Shown here: positions 21,501 to 33,724 of the stretch, piece after piece
How positions within the stretch are numbered: position 1 is the first letter of the stretch
Layout of the letters: each line of letters opens with the position of its first letter
DNA from: Kingdonia uniflora
Lineage: Eukaryota; Streptophyta; Magnoliopsida; Ranunculales; Circaeasteraceae
Assembly: GCA_014058105.1 (NCBI GenBank)
Contig: JACGCM010000178.1
Location: 744,001-808,000, forward strand
Length of the DNA: 64,000 bases
Reading direction: 5' to 3'
Position numbers and translations under genes: made by a program
Notes under the pieces: generated by a model
The model's input: only the letters and a program-made list of their open reading frames with translations
Databases searched by the model: none
What the model was told of the DNA's origin: nothing

Positions 21501-21849
21501 GTTGAATAGAAACTCTAACCCAGGATGCAACCTCTCAAATGAGTTGTCGGTACCTAAGCTTGTTAGAATTTTGATTTGAACCATCAGAGAGGTGAAATTT
21601 GTACCAGTCAACAATCTAAACCAAAAGTTTTGCGAGTCCTTTTGTAACTATCCTAGTATGAGGGACGTAAAAAATAAACTCTTAACCATGATTCAACCTA
21701 TTAATCGAGTTGCCGATAACAAAGCTTGTCAGAATTTTAATCTAAAGCATCGGAGAGGTACGGAATCCGAACAAGTCAAAAATTCAAATTGATGGCTTTA
21801 CGAGTATTTTGGTAACAATTTAAGTATGTAGGATGTTAAAAAAGAACTC

Positions 21850-24800
21850 ATAACCACGAGCCAACCGCGCAAACTAGTTGTCGGTAGCAAAGTTTGTCTG
21901 AATTTTGATTTAAAGCATTGGAGATCTGGGAAATCTGTACCGGTCTAAAATTCAAACTGAGAGTTTGGCGAGTCTTTTGGAAACTATCCTTGCATGTAGA
22001 AAGTCGTAAAATACTCTAAACCAGGATCCAACCTCTCAAACGAGTTGCCAGGTGTAAAACTTGTCAGAATTACGATCGAAAGCATCGGAGAGGTACAAAA
22101 TCCGTACCAGTCTAATATTCAAACCAAGAGTTTTACGATTCTTTTGGTAACTATCATTGTATGTGGGAGGTCGAAAGCAAACTCTAAACCAGTATCCAAC
22201 CTCTCAAATGAGTTATCGATAACAAAGCTTGTCAAAATGGTTATCTAAAACATCGGAGAGGTGTAAAATTTATATTGATCCAAACTTCAAACCGCAAGTT
22301 TGGCGAGCCTTTTGGTAACAATCCTAGCATGTGGGAGGTTGAAAGCAAACACTAAATCGCGATCCAAACTCTCAAACGAGTTGTCGGTAGTAAATCATGT
22401 CCAAATTTTGATCTAAAGCATCGGAAAGGTATGAAATCCATACCGATTTAAAATTTAGGTGAGGGCTTTTGTGACTATCCTATCATATTAGGGGTCAGAA
22501 ATATACCCTTATCATGATCCAACCTCTCAAACGAGTTATCAGTAGTAAAGTTTTCCAGAATTACGATCTAAAGCCTCAGAGAGGTGCGAAATCCAAACCT
22601 ATTTAAAATTCAAACCGAGAGTTTTGTGAGTACTATGTTAACAATCCTGAGTGGGTGGTTGAAAAGAAATTCTTAACCACGATCCAAACTTGCAAACGTG
22701 TTGTCGGTTGCAAAGCTTGTCTAAATTGTGATCTAAAACATCGGGGAAGTGCAAAATCCGAACTGGTCTAAAATTCAAGCTGATAGTTTTGCGAGTACTT
22801 TGGTAGCAATCCTAGTATGTGGGAGTTTGAAAAAATACTCTTAACCACGATCCAATATCTTAAATGAGTGTTCGGTAGCAAAGATTTGCTGCTAGTGATC
22901 TAAAGCATCGGAGAGGTACAATATCCGTTATGGTCTATTATTCAAATTGGGAGTTTTGTGAGTTTTATGGTAACAATCCTAGTGTGTGGAGGTCAAAAAG
23001 GAACTCTTAACCATGATACAACCACCAAAATGATTTGCTAGTTGCAAAGCTTATCAAAATTGCGATCTAAAGCATTGGAGTGTTGCGAAATCCGTACTGG
23101 TCTAAAATTTAAATTAAAGGTTTTACAAGTCATTTGGTAATAATCTTTGCATATGGGAGGTCGAGAAAAAACTCTAAACCACAATCTAACCTCTCAAGCA
23201 ATTTGTCGATAACAAAGCATGTCAAAATTGATATTTAAAATATCGGAGAGGTGCGAAATTTGCACCAGTCTAAAATTTAAACCGAGAATTTTTTAAGTCT
23301 GTTGGTAAATATCTTTGCATGAGGGAGGTAAAAAAAAGTCTAAACCATGATTCATTCTCTAAAACAAGTTACCGGTGAAAAAACTTGCTAGAATTGTGAT
23401 CTAAAGCATCGGAGATGTGCGAAATCTGTGCCGGTCTAAACTTCAAACCGAAAGAATTGTGAACAGTTTGGTAGCAATCCAAGAATGTAGGAGGTTAAAA
23501 AGAAACTCTAAAATGCAATCCAAACTCTCTAACAAATTGCCGGTAGTACAGCTTGTCCAAATTACGATCTAAAGCATCGAAGAGATACGAAATCCATTCC
23601 AATCTAAAATTCAAACTGATCTAAAATTCAAATGATTGTTTGGCGACTATCCTATCATATTGGGGGCTGAAAAATACTCTAACCAGCAATCCAGCCACTC
23701 AAACGAGTTGTCGGTAGAAATGATTTCCAGGATTGCGATCTAAAGCATCGTAGAGGTACAAAATCCGAACCAGTATAAAATTCAAATAGAGAGCTTTGCA
23801 AGTGTTTTGGTAACAATCCTAGTATATGGGAGGCCGAAAAGAAAATCTTAGCCATGATCCAACCTCTCAAACGAGTTTCCGAAAGCAAAGCAAGTCAGAA
23901 TTGCGATCCAAAGCTTCAGAGAGGTATAAAATCTGTACCGGTTTGAAATTCAAGCTAAGAGCTTTAGGAGTCCTTTGGAAACTATCCTTGCATATGGGAT
24001 GTCAAAAAGATACTCTAAACCATGATCCAGCCAGTCAAACGAGTTGTCGGTAGCAAAGCCTTTCAGAATTACGGTCTAAAGAATCGGAGAGGTACGAAAT
24101 CCGAACCAGTTTAAAATTCAAATTGTGAGTTTCACGAGTATTTTGGTAACAATCCAAGTATGTTGGTGGCCGAAAGGAACTCTTAATGATGAGCCAACCT
24201 TGCAAATGAGATGTCGGCAGTAAAGCTTGTCAGAATTTTGATTTAAAGCATTGAAGAGCTGCAAAATCCGTACCGGTCTAAAATTTAAACCGAGAGTTTT
24301 ACAAATTTTTTGGTAACTATCCTTGGAGGTGAGAAGTTGTAAAAGAAACTCTAAACTAGGATCCAATCCCTTAAATGAGTTGCCGGTAGCAAAACTTGTC
24401 CGAATTGCGATCAAAACCATCGGAGATGTGCAAATTCTGCACCGTTCTTAAATTTAAACTGAGAAGTTTACAAGACTTTTGGTAACTATCCTTGCATGTG
24501 GGAGGTTGAAAGGAAACTCTAATCCATGATCCAACCTCTCAAACGAGTTGCTGGTAGCAAAATTAAAAGAATTTTGATCTAAAGCATCGAAGAGGTACAA
24601 AATTTGAACTGATCAAAAATTCAAACCGAGAGTTTTCCGAGTGTTTCGGTAACAATCCTAGCATATGGGAGGTATAAAAGAAAATATAAACCTCGATCCA
24701 CCCTCACCAACGAGTTGTTGGTAGCAGAGTGTGTTTGAATCGCGTTCCAAAGCATCGGAGAGGTGCAATATCCGTACCGGTCCAAACTTCAAGCCAGAAG

Positions 24801-27800
24801 TTTAGAAACAATCCTAACATGTGGGAGGTTGAATAAAAACTCTATACCGTGATCCAGACACTAGAACAAGTTGTCGGTAGCAAAGCTTGTCCAAATTGTG
24901 ACCAAAAACATCGGAGAGGTACGAAATCTGTACCGATCTAAAATTCAAACCTATCTAAACTTCTAACGAGTTTTTTGGAAAATATCCTATCATATTAAAG
25001 GTCCAAAATATACTCTAAACCACAATCCAGCATCATAAATAAGTTATCAGCTGCAAAGCTATCTAGAATTACGATCTAAAGTATCGGTGAGGTTCGAAAT
25101 CTGAATCTGTATAAAATATAAACTGAGAGTTTTACGAGTGCTTTGGCAGCATTTCTAGTATGTGGGAGGTCAAAAAGAAACTCTTAACCACAATCCAACC
25201 TATTAAATGAGTTGCCAGAAGCAAAGCTGATCAGAATTATGATCTAAAGCCTCGGAGAGGCTCAAAATCCGTATCGATCTAAAATTTAAGTTGAGATTTT
25301 AACGAGTTCATTAGAAACGATCCTTGCAGGTGGGTGGTCGAAAAGAAACTTTAAACTACAATCCAGCCTCTCAAACGAGTTATTGGTAGTAAAGTTTTTC
25401 GGAATTGTAATCTAAAGCATCGGAGAGGTGCAAAATCCAAACCAGTCAAAAATTTAAATTGATAGTTATGGAAGTATTTTGGTAATAATCCAAGTGCGTG
25501 GGAAGTTCAAAAGGAACTCTTAACCACGATCCAACCTCACAAACTAGTTGTTGGCAGCAAAGCTTGTCAAAAATTCGATTTAAAGCATTGGAGAGCTGTG
25601 AAATCCATACCGATCTAAAATTAATACTGAGACTTTTATGAGTCTTTTGGAAACTTTCCTTGTATGTGGAAAGTCATAAAGAAACTCTTAAAAAAGATCC
25701 AACCTCTCAAACATGTTTCCAATAGGAAAACTTGTTAGAATTGCGATATAAAGCATCAGAGAGGTACAAAATCTGTACCGGTCTAATATTCAACTAAGTG
25801 CATTATGTGTCTATTGGTAACAATCCCTGCATGTGGGAGGTGAAAAGGACACTATACACCATGATCCAACCTCTCAAACGAGTTACCAGTAGTAAAACTT
25901 GTCAAAAAAATTATCAAAAGCATCGGAGAGGTGCGTAATCTGTACTGATCAAAAATTTATGCTAAGAGTTTTATGAGTGATTTAGTAACTATCCTTGCAT
26001 GTGGGAGGTCAAAAATAAACTCTAAACCACAATCCAAACTCTCTAATGAGTTGCCGGTAGCAAAGCTTGTCCAAATTGCGATCTAAAGCATCGGAGAGAT
26101 ACGAAATCCGTACCGATCTAAAATTCAAATGAGTCTCTTGGGAGCTATCCTAGCATATTAGAGGTCGATAAAATACTCTTAACCATGACCCATCATCTTA
26201 AACAATTTATCACTAGCAATGCTATCCAGAATTGGGATCTAAAGCATCGAAAAGATGCAAAATCCGATCCTATATAAAATTCAAGCCGAAAGCTTTATGA
26301 GTATTTTGGCAATAGTCCTAGTGAACAGGATGTTGAAAAAGAAACTCTAAGCCATGATCCAACCTCACAAATGAGTTGCAGGAAGAAAAGCTTATCAGAA
26401 TTGAAATCTGAAGCCACGCAGAGTTGCAAAATTCGTACCAATTTAAAATTCAAGCTAAAAGTTTTACGAGTCCTTTAGATACTATCCTTGCATATGGGAG
26501 GTTGAAAAGAAAATCTAAACCATGATCTAACCTCCCAAATGAGTTATCGGCAGTTGAGCTTCTTTCAGAATTGCGATCTAAAGCATTAGAGAGGTACGAA
26601 ATCCGAACCAGTCTAAAATTCAAATCAAGAGTTTTACGAGTATTTTAGTAACATTCCAAGTATGTGGGATGTCTAAAAGGATCTCTTAAGTGGGAGCCAA
26701 CCTCATAAACTAGTTGTCGGTAGCAAAGCTTGTTAGAATTTTGATTTAAGGCATTGAAGAGCTGCGAAATCCGTACCGATCAAAAATTTAAGCTGATAGT
26801 TTTGCGAGCACTTTGGTAGAAATCCTAGTGTATGGGTGGACGATAAAATACTCTTATCCATGATCCAACCACTCAAATAAGTTGTCGGTAGAAAAGCTTT
26901 TCTGACTACCGATCTAAAGCATTGAAGATATGCAATATCTGCACCGGTCTAAAATTTATTTTGGGAGTTATGCGAGAGTTTTGGTAACAATCCTAGTGTG
27001 TGAAGTTGGAAATGGAACTCTTAGCCACGATATAACTCCCAAATGAGTAGTGAGTTGCGAAGCTTATCAGAATTGCGATCTAAAGCATTGGAGAGTTACA
27101 AAATCCATACTGGTCTAAAATTCAAATCGAAAGTTTTACAAGTCATTTGGTAACTATATTTGCATGTGAGAGGTTAGAAAGAAAGTTTAAACCATGATCC
27201 AACCTCTTAAACGAGTTGCTGGTAACAAAGCTTGTCAGAATTGCGATCTAAAACATCGAAGAGGTGAGAAATCCGTACCGGTCAAATGTTCAAATTGAGA
27301 GTTTTTCGAGTCTTTTGGTAACTATCCCTGCATATGGGAGATTGAAAGGAAACTATGAACCATGATCCAACCTCTCAAACGTGTTGTCGGTAGTAAAACT
27401 TATCAAAATTATTATCTAAAGTATTAGAAATGTGCGAAATCTGTTCCGATTTAAAATTAAAACTAAGTGTTTTGGTAATTATCCTTCAAAGTGGGAGGTC
27501 GAAAAGAAATTTTAAACCTCGATCCATCCTCTCAAATGAGTTGCCGGTAGTAGAGTTTATAAGAATTGCGATCCAAAGTATTGGAGAGGTACGAAATCCA
27601 TACCGGTCCAAACATCAAACCGAAAGGTTTGCGAGCCTTTCCGTAACAATCCCAGCATATGGGAGGTCAAAAAGAAACTCTAAGCCACGATTGAAACTCT
27701 CAAACGAGTTGCCGGTAGACAAGCTTGTACAAATTACGATCTAAAGCATTGGAGAGGTACGAAATCCGTACCTATCTAAAATTGAAACGAGTCTCTTGGG

Positions 27801-30800
27801 AACTATCCTTGCATATTAGATATCGAAAAAATACTCTTAACCATGATCTAACATCTCAAATGAGTTGTCGGTAGCAAAACTATCCATAATTACTATCTAA
27901 AGCATTGTAGAGGTGTAAAATCTGAACCTGTATAAAATTCAAACCCAGAGCTTTACGAGTGTTTTGCAGCAATCCTAGCATGTTTAAGGTCTAAAAGAAA
28001 CTCTTAACTATGATCCAACCTCTTAAACGAGTTGGCATAAACAAAGCTTGTCTGAATTGTGATCTAAAGCCTCGGAGAGATGCGAAATCCGTACCGGTCT
28101 AAAATTCAAGCCAAGAGTTTTTCGAGTCATTTGGAAACTATCCTTACATATGGGAGGTTGAAAAGAAACTCTAAACCATGATACAACCTCTTAAACGAGT
28201 TATCGGTACCAAAGCTTTTTTGAATTGCGATCTAAAGCATCGGAGAGGTGCGAAACCCGAACCAGTCTAAAATTCAAATCAAGGATTTTGTGAGTGTTTT
28301 GGTAACAATCCAAGTGTGTGGGAGGTCAAAAAGGAACTCTTAACCATGAGCCAAACTCGTAAACTAGTTTTCGGTAGCAAAGCTTGTTAGAATTTTGATT
28401 TAAAGCATTGGAGAGCGGTAAAATCCATAATTATATAAAATTCAAATCAAGAGTTTTGCAAGTCATTTGGTAACTATCTTTGCATTTGGAAGGTCTAGAA
28501 GAAACTCTAAAATATGATCCAACCTCTCAAGCAGGCTGTCAATAAAAAGCATGCTAGAATTACAATCGAAAGCATCTGAGATGTGCGAAATCCGCACCGT
28601 TCTAAAATTTAAACCGAGAGTTTTACGAGTCTTTTGGCAACTGTTTTTACATGTGGGAGGTCAAAAAGAAAGTCTAAACTATTATCCAACCTCTCAAGCA
28701 AGTTGGCGGTAACAAAGCTTATCAAAATTGCGATCTAAAGCATTGGAGTGGTGCAAAATTTGTACTAGTCCAAACTTCAAACTAAAAGTTTTTGAGTCTT
28801 TTGGTAACAATCCCATAATGTGGGAGGTCGAAAAGAAACTTTGAATCATGATACAAACACTCAAACGAGTTTCTGATAGCAAAGCTTGTTCAAACCAATC
28901 TAATGGTCAAATAAGTTTTATGGTAATTATCCAAGCATATTAGAGGTAAAAAAAATACTCTTAACCATGATCCAACCTCTCAAACGAGTTGTTGGTAGCA
29001 AAGCTATCCAAAATTGTGATCTAAAGCATTGCAGTGGTACAAAATTTGAACCCGTATAAAATTCAAACCAAGAGTTTGCAAGTATTTTACAACAATCCTA
29101 GCGCGCGGGAGGTCGAAAAGAAACTCTTAACCATGATCCAACCTCTCAAAAAAGTTGTCGTAAACAAAGCTTGTCTCAATTGCGATCTAAAGCATCGAAG
29201 AGGTACAAAATCATTACCGGTCTAAAATTTATGTCAAGATTTTACGAGTCCTTCAGAAACTATCCTTGCATGTAGGAGGTCAAAAAAAACTCTAAACCAC
29301 GATTCAACCTCTAAAATGGGCTGTCGGTAGCAAAACATTTCAGAATTGCGATCTAAAGCATTGGGGAGATACAAAATCCGAACCATTCCAAAATTCAAAT
29401 TCAAGGTTTTATGAGTATTTTGGTAACAATTCAAGTAAGTGGGAAGTTGAAAAAGAACTCTTAACTATGAGAGCCAACCTCGCAAACTAGTTGTCGGTAA
29501 CAAAGCTCGTTAGAATTTTGATTTAAAGAAATACTTAACCAAGATCCAACTTCTCAAACGAGTTGTCGTAAACAAAGCTTGTTCGAATTGCGATCTAAAG
29601 CCTCGTAGTGGTGTAAATCCCGTACCGGTCTAAAATTAATGTCGAGAGCTTTATGATTCTTTTGGAAACTATCCTTGCATGTGGGAAGTCGTAAAGAAAC
29701 TCAAAACCCAGATCCATGCTCTCAAAATAGTAATCGGTTGCAAAACTTGTCAAAATTATGATCTAAAGCATTAGAGAGGTGTGAAATCCATACCGATCTA
29801 AAATTCAAATTGAGAGTTTTATGAGTCTTTTGGTAACTATCCTCGTATGTGGGATATTGAAAGGAAACTCTAAACCATGATCCAATCTCACAAACGAGTT
29901 ACCGGTGATAAAGCTTGTCAGAATTGTGATCTAAAGCATCAGAGAGGTGCAAAATCTGTACCGATCTAAAATTCAAACTGGGAGTTTTATGAGTATTTTG
30001 GCATCTATCCTTGAATGTGGGAGTTCAAAAAGAAACTATAAATCGTGATCGAACTCTCAAATGAGTTTCCGGTAGCAAAGCTTATCCATATTGCAATCTG
30101 AAGTATCGGAGAGGTACAAAATCCGTACCGATCTAAAATTAAAACCAGTCTCTTGGGAACTATCCTAGCATATTAGAGGTTGATTAAATACTCTTAACCT
30201 CGATCAAACCTCACAAACGATTTTTCAGTCACAATGTTATCCAGAATTGGGATCTAAAGTATCGGAGAGGTACGGAATCTGAACCTATATAAAATTTAAG
30301 CCAAGAGTTTTGCAAGTGTTTTGGCAACAATCCTAGTATGTTAGAGGTCAAAAAGAAACTCTTAACCATGATCTAACCTCTCAAACGAGTTGCCAAAAGA
30401 AAAGCTTATCAGAATTGCGATCTGAAGCCTCGTAAAAGTACGAAATCCATACCGATCTAAAGTTCAAACTGAGAGTTTTACTATTCCTTTGGAAGCTATC
30501 TTTGCATATGGGAGATCAAAAAGAAACTCTAAACAATTATCCAACCTCTTAAACATGTTGTCAGTAGCAAAACTTTTCAAAATTGTGATCTAAAGCATTA
30601 GAGAGGTGCGAAATCCGAACCAGTCTAAAATTTAAATCAAGAGTTTTGCGAGTATTTTGGTAATAATCCAAGTGTATGGGATGTCTAAAAGGAACTCTTA
30701 ACCATGAGCCAACCCCGCAACTAGTTTTCGGTAGCTAAACTTTATAGAATTTTGATTTAAAACATTGAAGATCTGTGAAATATGTATAGGTCTAAAATTT

Positions 30801-32044
30801 AAGCTGATAGTTTTGCGAGTGCATTGGCAGCAATCCTAGTGTGTAGGAGGTCGAAAAATTACTCTTAACAACGATCCAACCACTCAAATGAGTTTTCAGT
30901 AGAAAAGCTTTTTAGACTAGCTATCTAAAGCATCGAAGAGGTGCAATATCTGCACCGATCTAAAATTCATTCTAGGAGTTTTGTGAGTATTTTAGTAACA
31001 ATCTTAGTGTGCGGAGTTCAAAAAGGAAGTCTCAACCATGTTATAACCTCCCAAATGAGTTATCGGTTGTGAAGCTTATCAGAATTGCGATCTAAAGCAT
31101 TGGATAGCTGTGAAATCTGTACTAGTCTAAAATTCAAATCGGGAGCTTTACAAGTCATTTGGTTACTATATTTGCATTTGGGAGGTCAAAAAGAAAGTAT
31201 AAATCATGATCCAACCTATCAAATGAGTTGTCGGTAACAATGTTTGTCAGAATTACGATCTAAAGCATCGGAGAGGTGCAAAATCCGTACCAGTCCAATA
31301 TTCAAACAGAGAATTTTTTGAGTCTTTTGGTAAGTATCCTTGCATATGGGAGATCGAAAGGAAACTCTAAACAATGATCAAACCTCTCTAATGAGTTGCC
31401 GGTAGCAAAACTTGTTAGAATTATTATCTAAAGCATCGGAGAGGTGCAAAATCTCTAGTGATATAAAATTTAAACGGAGAGTTTTACAAGTGTTTTGGTA
31501 ACTATCCTTGAATGTGGGTGGTCGAAAATAAATTCTAAACCTCGATTCATCCTCTCAAATGAGTTATCGGCAGTAGATTTTTTTAAAATTATGTTCAGAA
31601 GCATAGGCGAGGTGCAAAATCCGTACCAGTCCAAACTTTAAACCAAAAGTTTTGCGACCCTTTTCATAACAATCCAAGCATGTAAGAGGCTGAAAAGAAA
31701 CTCTAAACCATGATCTAAACTCTCAAACAAGTTGCCGATAGCAAATCTTGTATAAATTGCGATCTAAAGTACCGGAGAGGTATGAAATCCGTAATAATCT
31801 AAAATTTAAACGAGTCTCTTGGGAACTATCCTAACATATTAGAGGTTGACAAAATACTCTTAACCATGATCCAACCTCTCAAACGAGTTGTTGGTAGCAA
31901 TGTTATCCTGAATTGAGATCTCAAGCATTGGAGAGGTGCGAAATCCAAACTTACGTAAATTCAAGCCGAGATTTTTGAGAGTATTTTGGTAATAATCTTA
32001 GTGTGTGGGAGGTCGAAAAGAAACTCTTAACCGCGATCCAACCT
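21850..32044 (+). repeat. Higher-order repeat domain of the satellite
   Basis: Two marker variants recur in parallel. Variant 1 (CATATTAGAGGTCG-like, in shortened monomers) is at about 22485, 23656, 24990, 26153, 27812, 28936, 30171 and 31837. Variant 2 (CGCAAACTAGTTGTCGG with GATTTAAAGCATTG) is at about 21862, 24190, 25520, 26694, 28346, 29470 and 30708. The successive spacings agree (about 1330, 1170, 1655, 1124 and 1237 bp in both series), i.e. blocks of about 7, 8 or 10 monomers duplicated as units. Confidence 0.75.
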
Positions 32045-32311
32045 GTGTAATCCCAACTTGGGGGTTGCTCTCCAATGTACCGAGAAGAGAGGGTTGAGGT
32101 AGGGTTAGTTGAAGCGCGCAGAACTCACGACGACGTTGACAAACTCCACAAGTTGATTCTTGAATGTCGCGATTGCTTGTGCCATATTCTTGGTATCTTT
32201 TTCCATTGTAGCTCTTATACGAGACATCGAAGATATTGATAACTTGACTTTTCCTGAAACACTAAACATCACTCTTTCCCTGGAACGATGATGACTCTAG
32301 TACCAATTTAA
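32045..32311 (-). mobile_element. 5' internal fragment of an LTR retrotransposon with Met-type primer site
   Basis: On the minus strand, just after an LTR end (GTGCGTTTACA), the sequence reads ATTGGTACTAGAGTC, one or two changes from the initiator-Met primer site. An ORF start follows (MSRIRATMEKDTKNMAQAIATF) resembling the short N-terminal gag leader of plant gypsy elements. It is cut by the satellite junction at 32044. Confidence 0.5.
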
Positions 32312-32690
32312 TGTAAACGCACGACGCAAAAGCAAGATCATGTTACGTTTAGCACTAATCTAATCTCAATTAGGATTTTCTTTCAAATTCTAAAATCAAA
32401 TCGAACCCAAATTAAACTAAACTGAACTTTCTTAACTTAAATTTTAACTCAAACAACCTTAAAATCAACTTAGACAACTAAAGAACAAATAACATAAACC
32501 TCTCCTTTTATATAACATAAGGGGATAAGAATCAGTAAACCATAATTCTAATCTACATAGAATTCTATTAAAATTGGAAAAACTTCATCTTGTACCTTGT
32601 GTTGGTTAAACAAGAATGTCCCAAAAATCTACTTAGCATCTCCAGCAATGGAGATGCTTGAATCAAAAGAGCATAAATAAAAATAATCTG
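32312..32690 (-). repeat. Partial LTR (minus strand) next to the satellite
   Basis: Begins TGTAAACGCACGACGC on the plus strand, directly outside the primer site. A minus-strand TATA box (TATATAAAAGGAGAGG, complement at about 32503-32518) supports an LTR promoter. The far boundary is unclear; a different element's gag starts by about 32770. Confidence 0.45.
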
Positions 32691-32769
32691 TTGACGGTGT
32701 GAACGAGCATTAAAGGACAATTCACATTAAAAAAGCTCAACCACATCATTGAATGTAAACCGCTTCCGA

Positions 32770-33100
32770 GATTTTAAACCACTCTATGCCACTAACTTAT
32801 ATTGTTGGGATAACATGCTCATCATCTCTACCATTGTGTTTACTTCCAAAAATTGCGAAGAATAGAAATTGCGAATGTGGACCAAACTTTACCTAGAACA
32901 TCTCATTCTAAGAGTTTTCACTCCAATACACTTATATCGAGAAACTTCATCAAAATTCCTCCAATACGAAAATCGTAATTCTCTGCATATAGACAATCCT
33001 CTACTTGTATTATCTAAATTCCAAGCTTTTCTCCATTGAATGTAACAATACCCAAATCTTCTACAACACCCATTTCTTCGATCTCAAAAGCCTTAGCTTT
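32770..33100 (-). pseudogene. Copia gag (UBN2-type) N-terminal relic
   Basis: Minus-strand reading after the primer site (ATTGGTATCAAAGCT at about 33097-33111): an ATG leader, VTFNGEKLGI, QVEDCLYAEN, and after frameshifts AISILRNFWK and VEMMSMLSQQYK. These follow the layout of plant Ty1/copia gag (the 'F-G-x-N-Y-x-W-K-x-x-M-E' region and the 'M-x-x-L-x-x-x-Y' helix). Several stops and frameshifts. Confidence 0.55.
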
Positions 33101-33112
33101 GATACCAATTAT

Positions 33113-33724
33113 TGAGGTTGGATAGGTACGCAAAGCCTATTGGGTCACAAATCCGATATGATTTCACTCCACTTCAAGCTATTACGGAACAAACGTGTCT
33201 AAATATAAGGATAAAGAACACACATAAAGATATAATCAATAAATCAATCTCATAAAGATAAAGAAGACTCTTAAGTATCGCAAAGTATTTACTCGAACAA
33301 TCAACAAATACACATGCACGAGCATAAAGATAAAGAACACACATAATTAATCGTGGTTCACCTGAGGCTACGTCTACACTCCCACTACAGTCCCCAATTG
33401 TCAAATCAAAGAACTTATAAACAAACATTTATCTTGCCAAGCTTCAACCATGGAACTTTAATGGAGTTTCCGTCTAATTTGGGGTTTTCTCAAGCTTTCT
33501 CAAAACTTAAATTGAGTCACTAATGAAGTCTTATTCTCACCAGATTTGTACTCACATTGAACCCTCTAATAATGAGTTAGGTTACAACTTGTTTCTTACA
33601 AAGTTTTAATGTTCAATGCTATATAAGATCCCCATATTGGAACTCTTTATGCAAAAGAGAGAGGTAGATTTGTTATAATTTATACGTTGTGGCAAGATGA
33701 AAGGAATATACCAAAAGCCCAACA
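33113..33724 (-). repeat. 612-bp copia LTR (5' LTR, minus strand)
   Basis: Bounded by TGAGGTTGG and CCCAACA, an inverted TG...CA terminus of TGTTGGG/CCAACCTCA on the minus strand. The initiator-Met primer site lies immediately inside at about 33097-33111. A TATA-like CTTATATAGCAT (complement near 33620) and the copia-typical block GTGAACCACGATTAAT (complement near 33345-33361) are present. The 3' LTR is not in the window, so the element is truncated. Confidence 0.75.

Larger units (their letters stand above)
19240..32044 (+). repeat. 168-bp satellite array, about 76 monomers
   Basis: Tandem head-to-tail monomers. The marker GATCTAAAGCATCGGAGAGG (with variants) recurs at, for example, 19448, 19618, 19786, 19954 and 20122, i.e. 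a 168-bp period. Each monomer also has CGAGTTGTCGGTAGCAAAGC, TTTGGTAACTATCCTTGCAT and CCATGATCCAACCTCTCAAA. Copies differ by many substitutions and some are shortened. No real gene lies within; short ORFs are fragments of monomers. The unit length is typical of plant centromeric or heterochromatic satellites. The right end is sharp: the last copy breaks off after GATCCAACCT at 32044. Confidence 0.97.

Noticed and set aside
19540..31900. Short ORFs within the satellite, some with basic peptides (for example 19540-19938 and 27430-27744)
   Set aside because: They are translations of tandem monomers in arbitrary frames. Peptides repeat with the 168-bp period and have no start-site context.
19240..32044. 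CRISPR-like direct repeats
   Set aside because: The repeats are contiguous 168-bp monomers with no unique spacers, in a plant sequence. This is a satellite.
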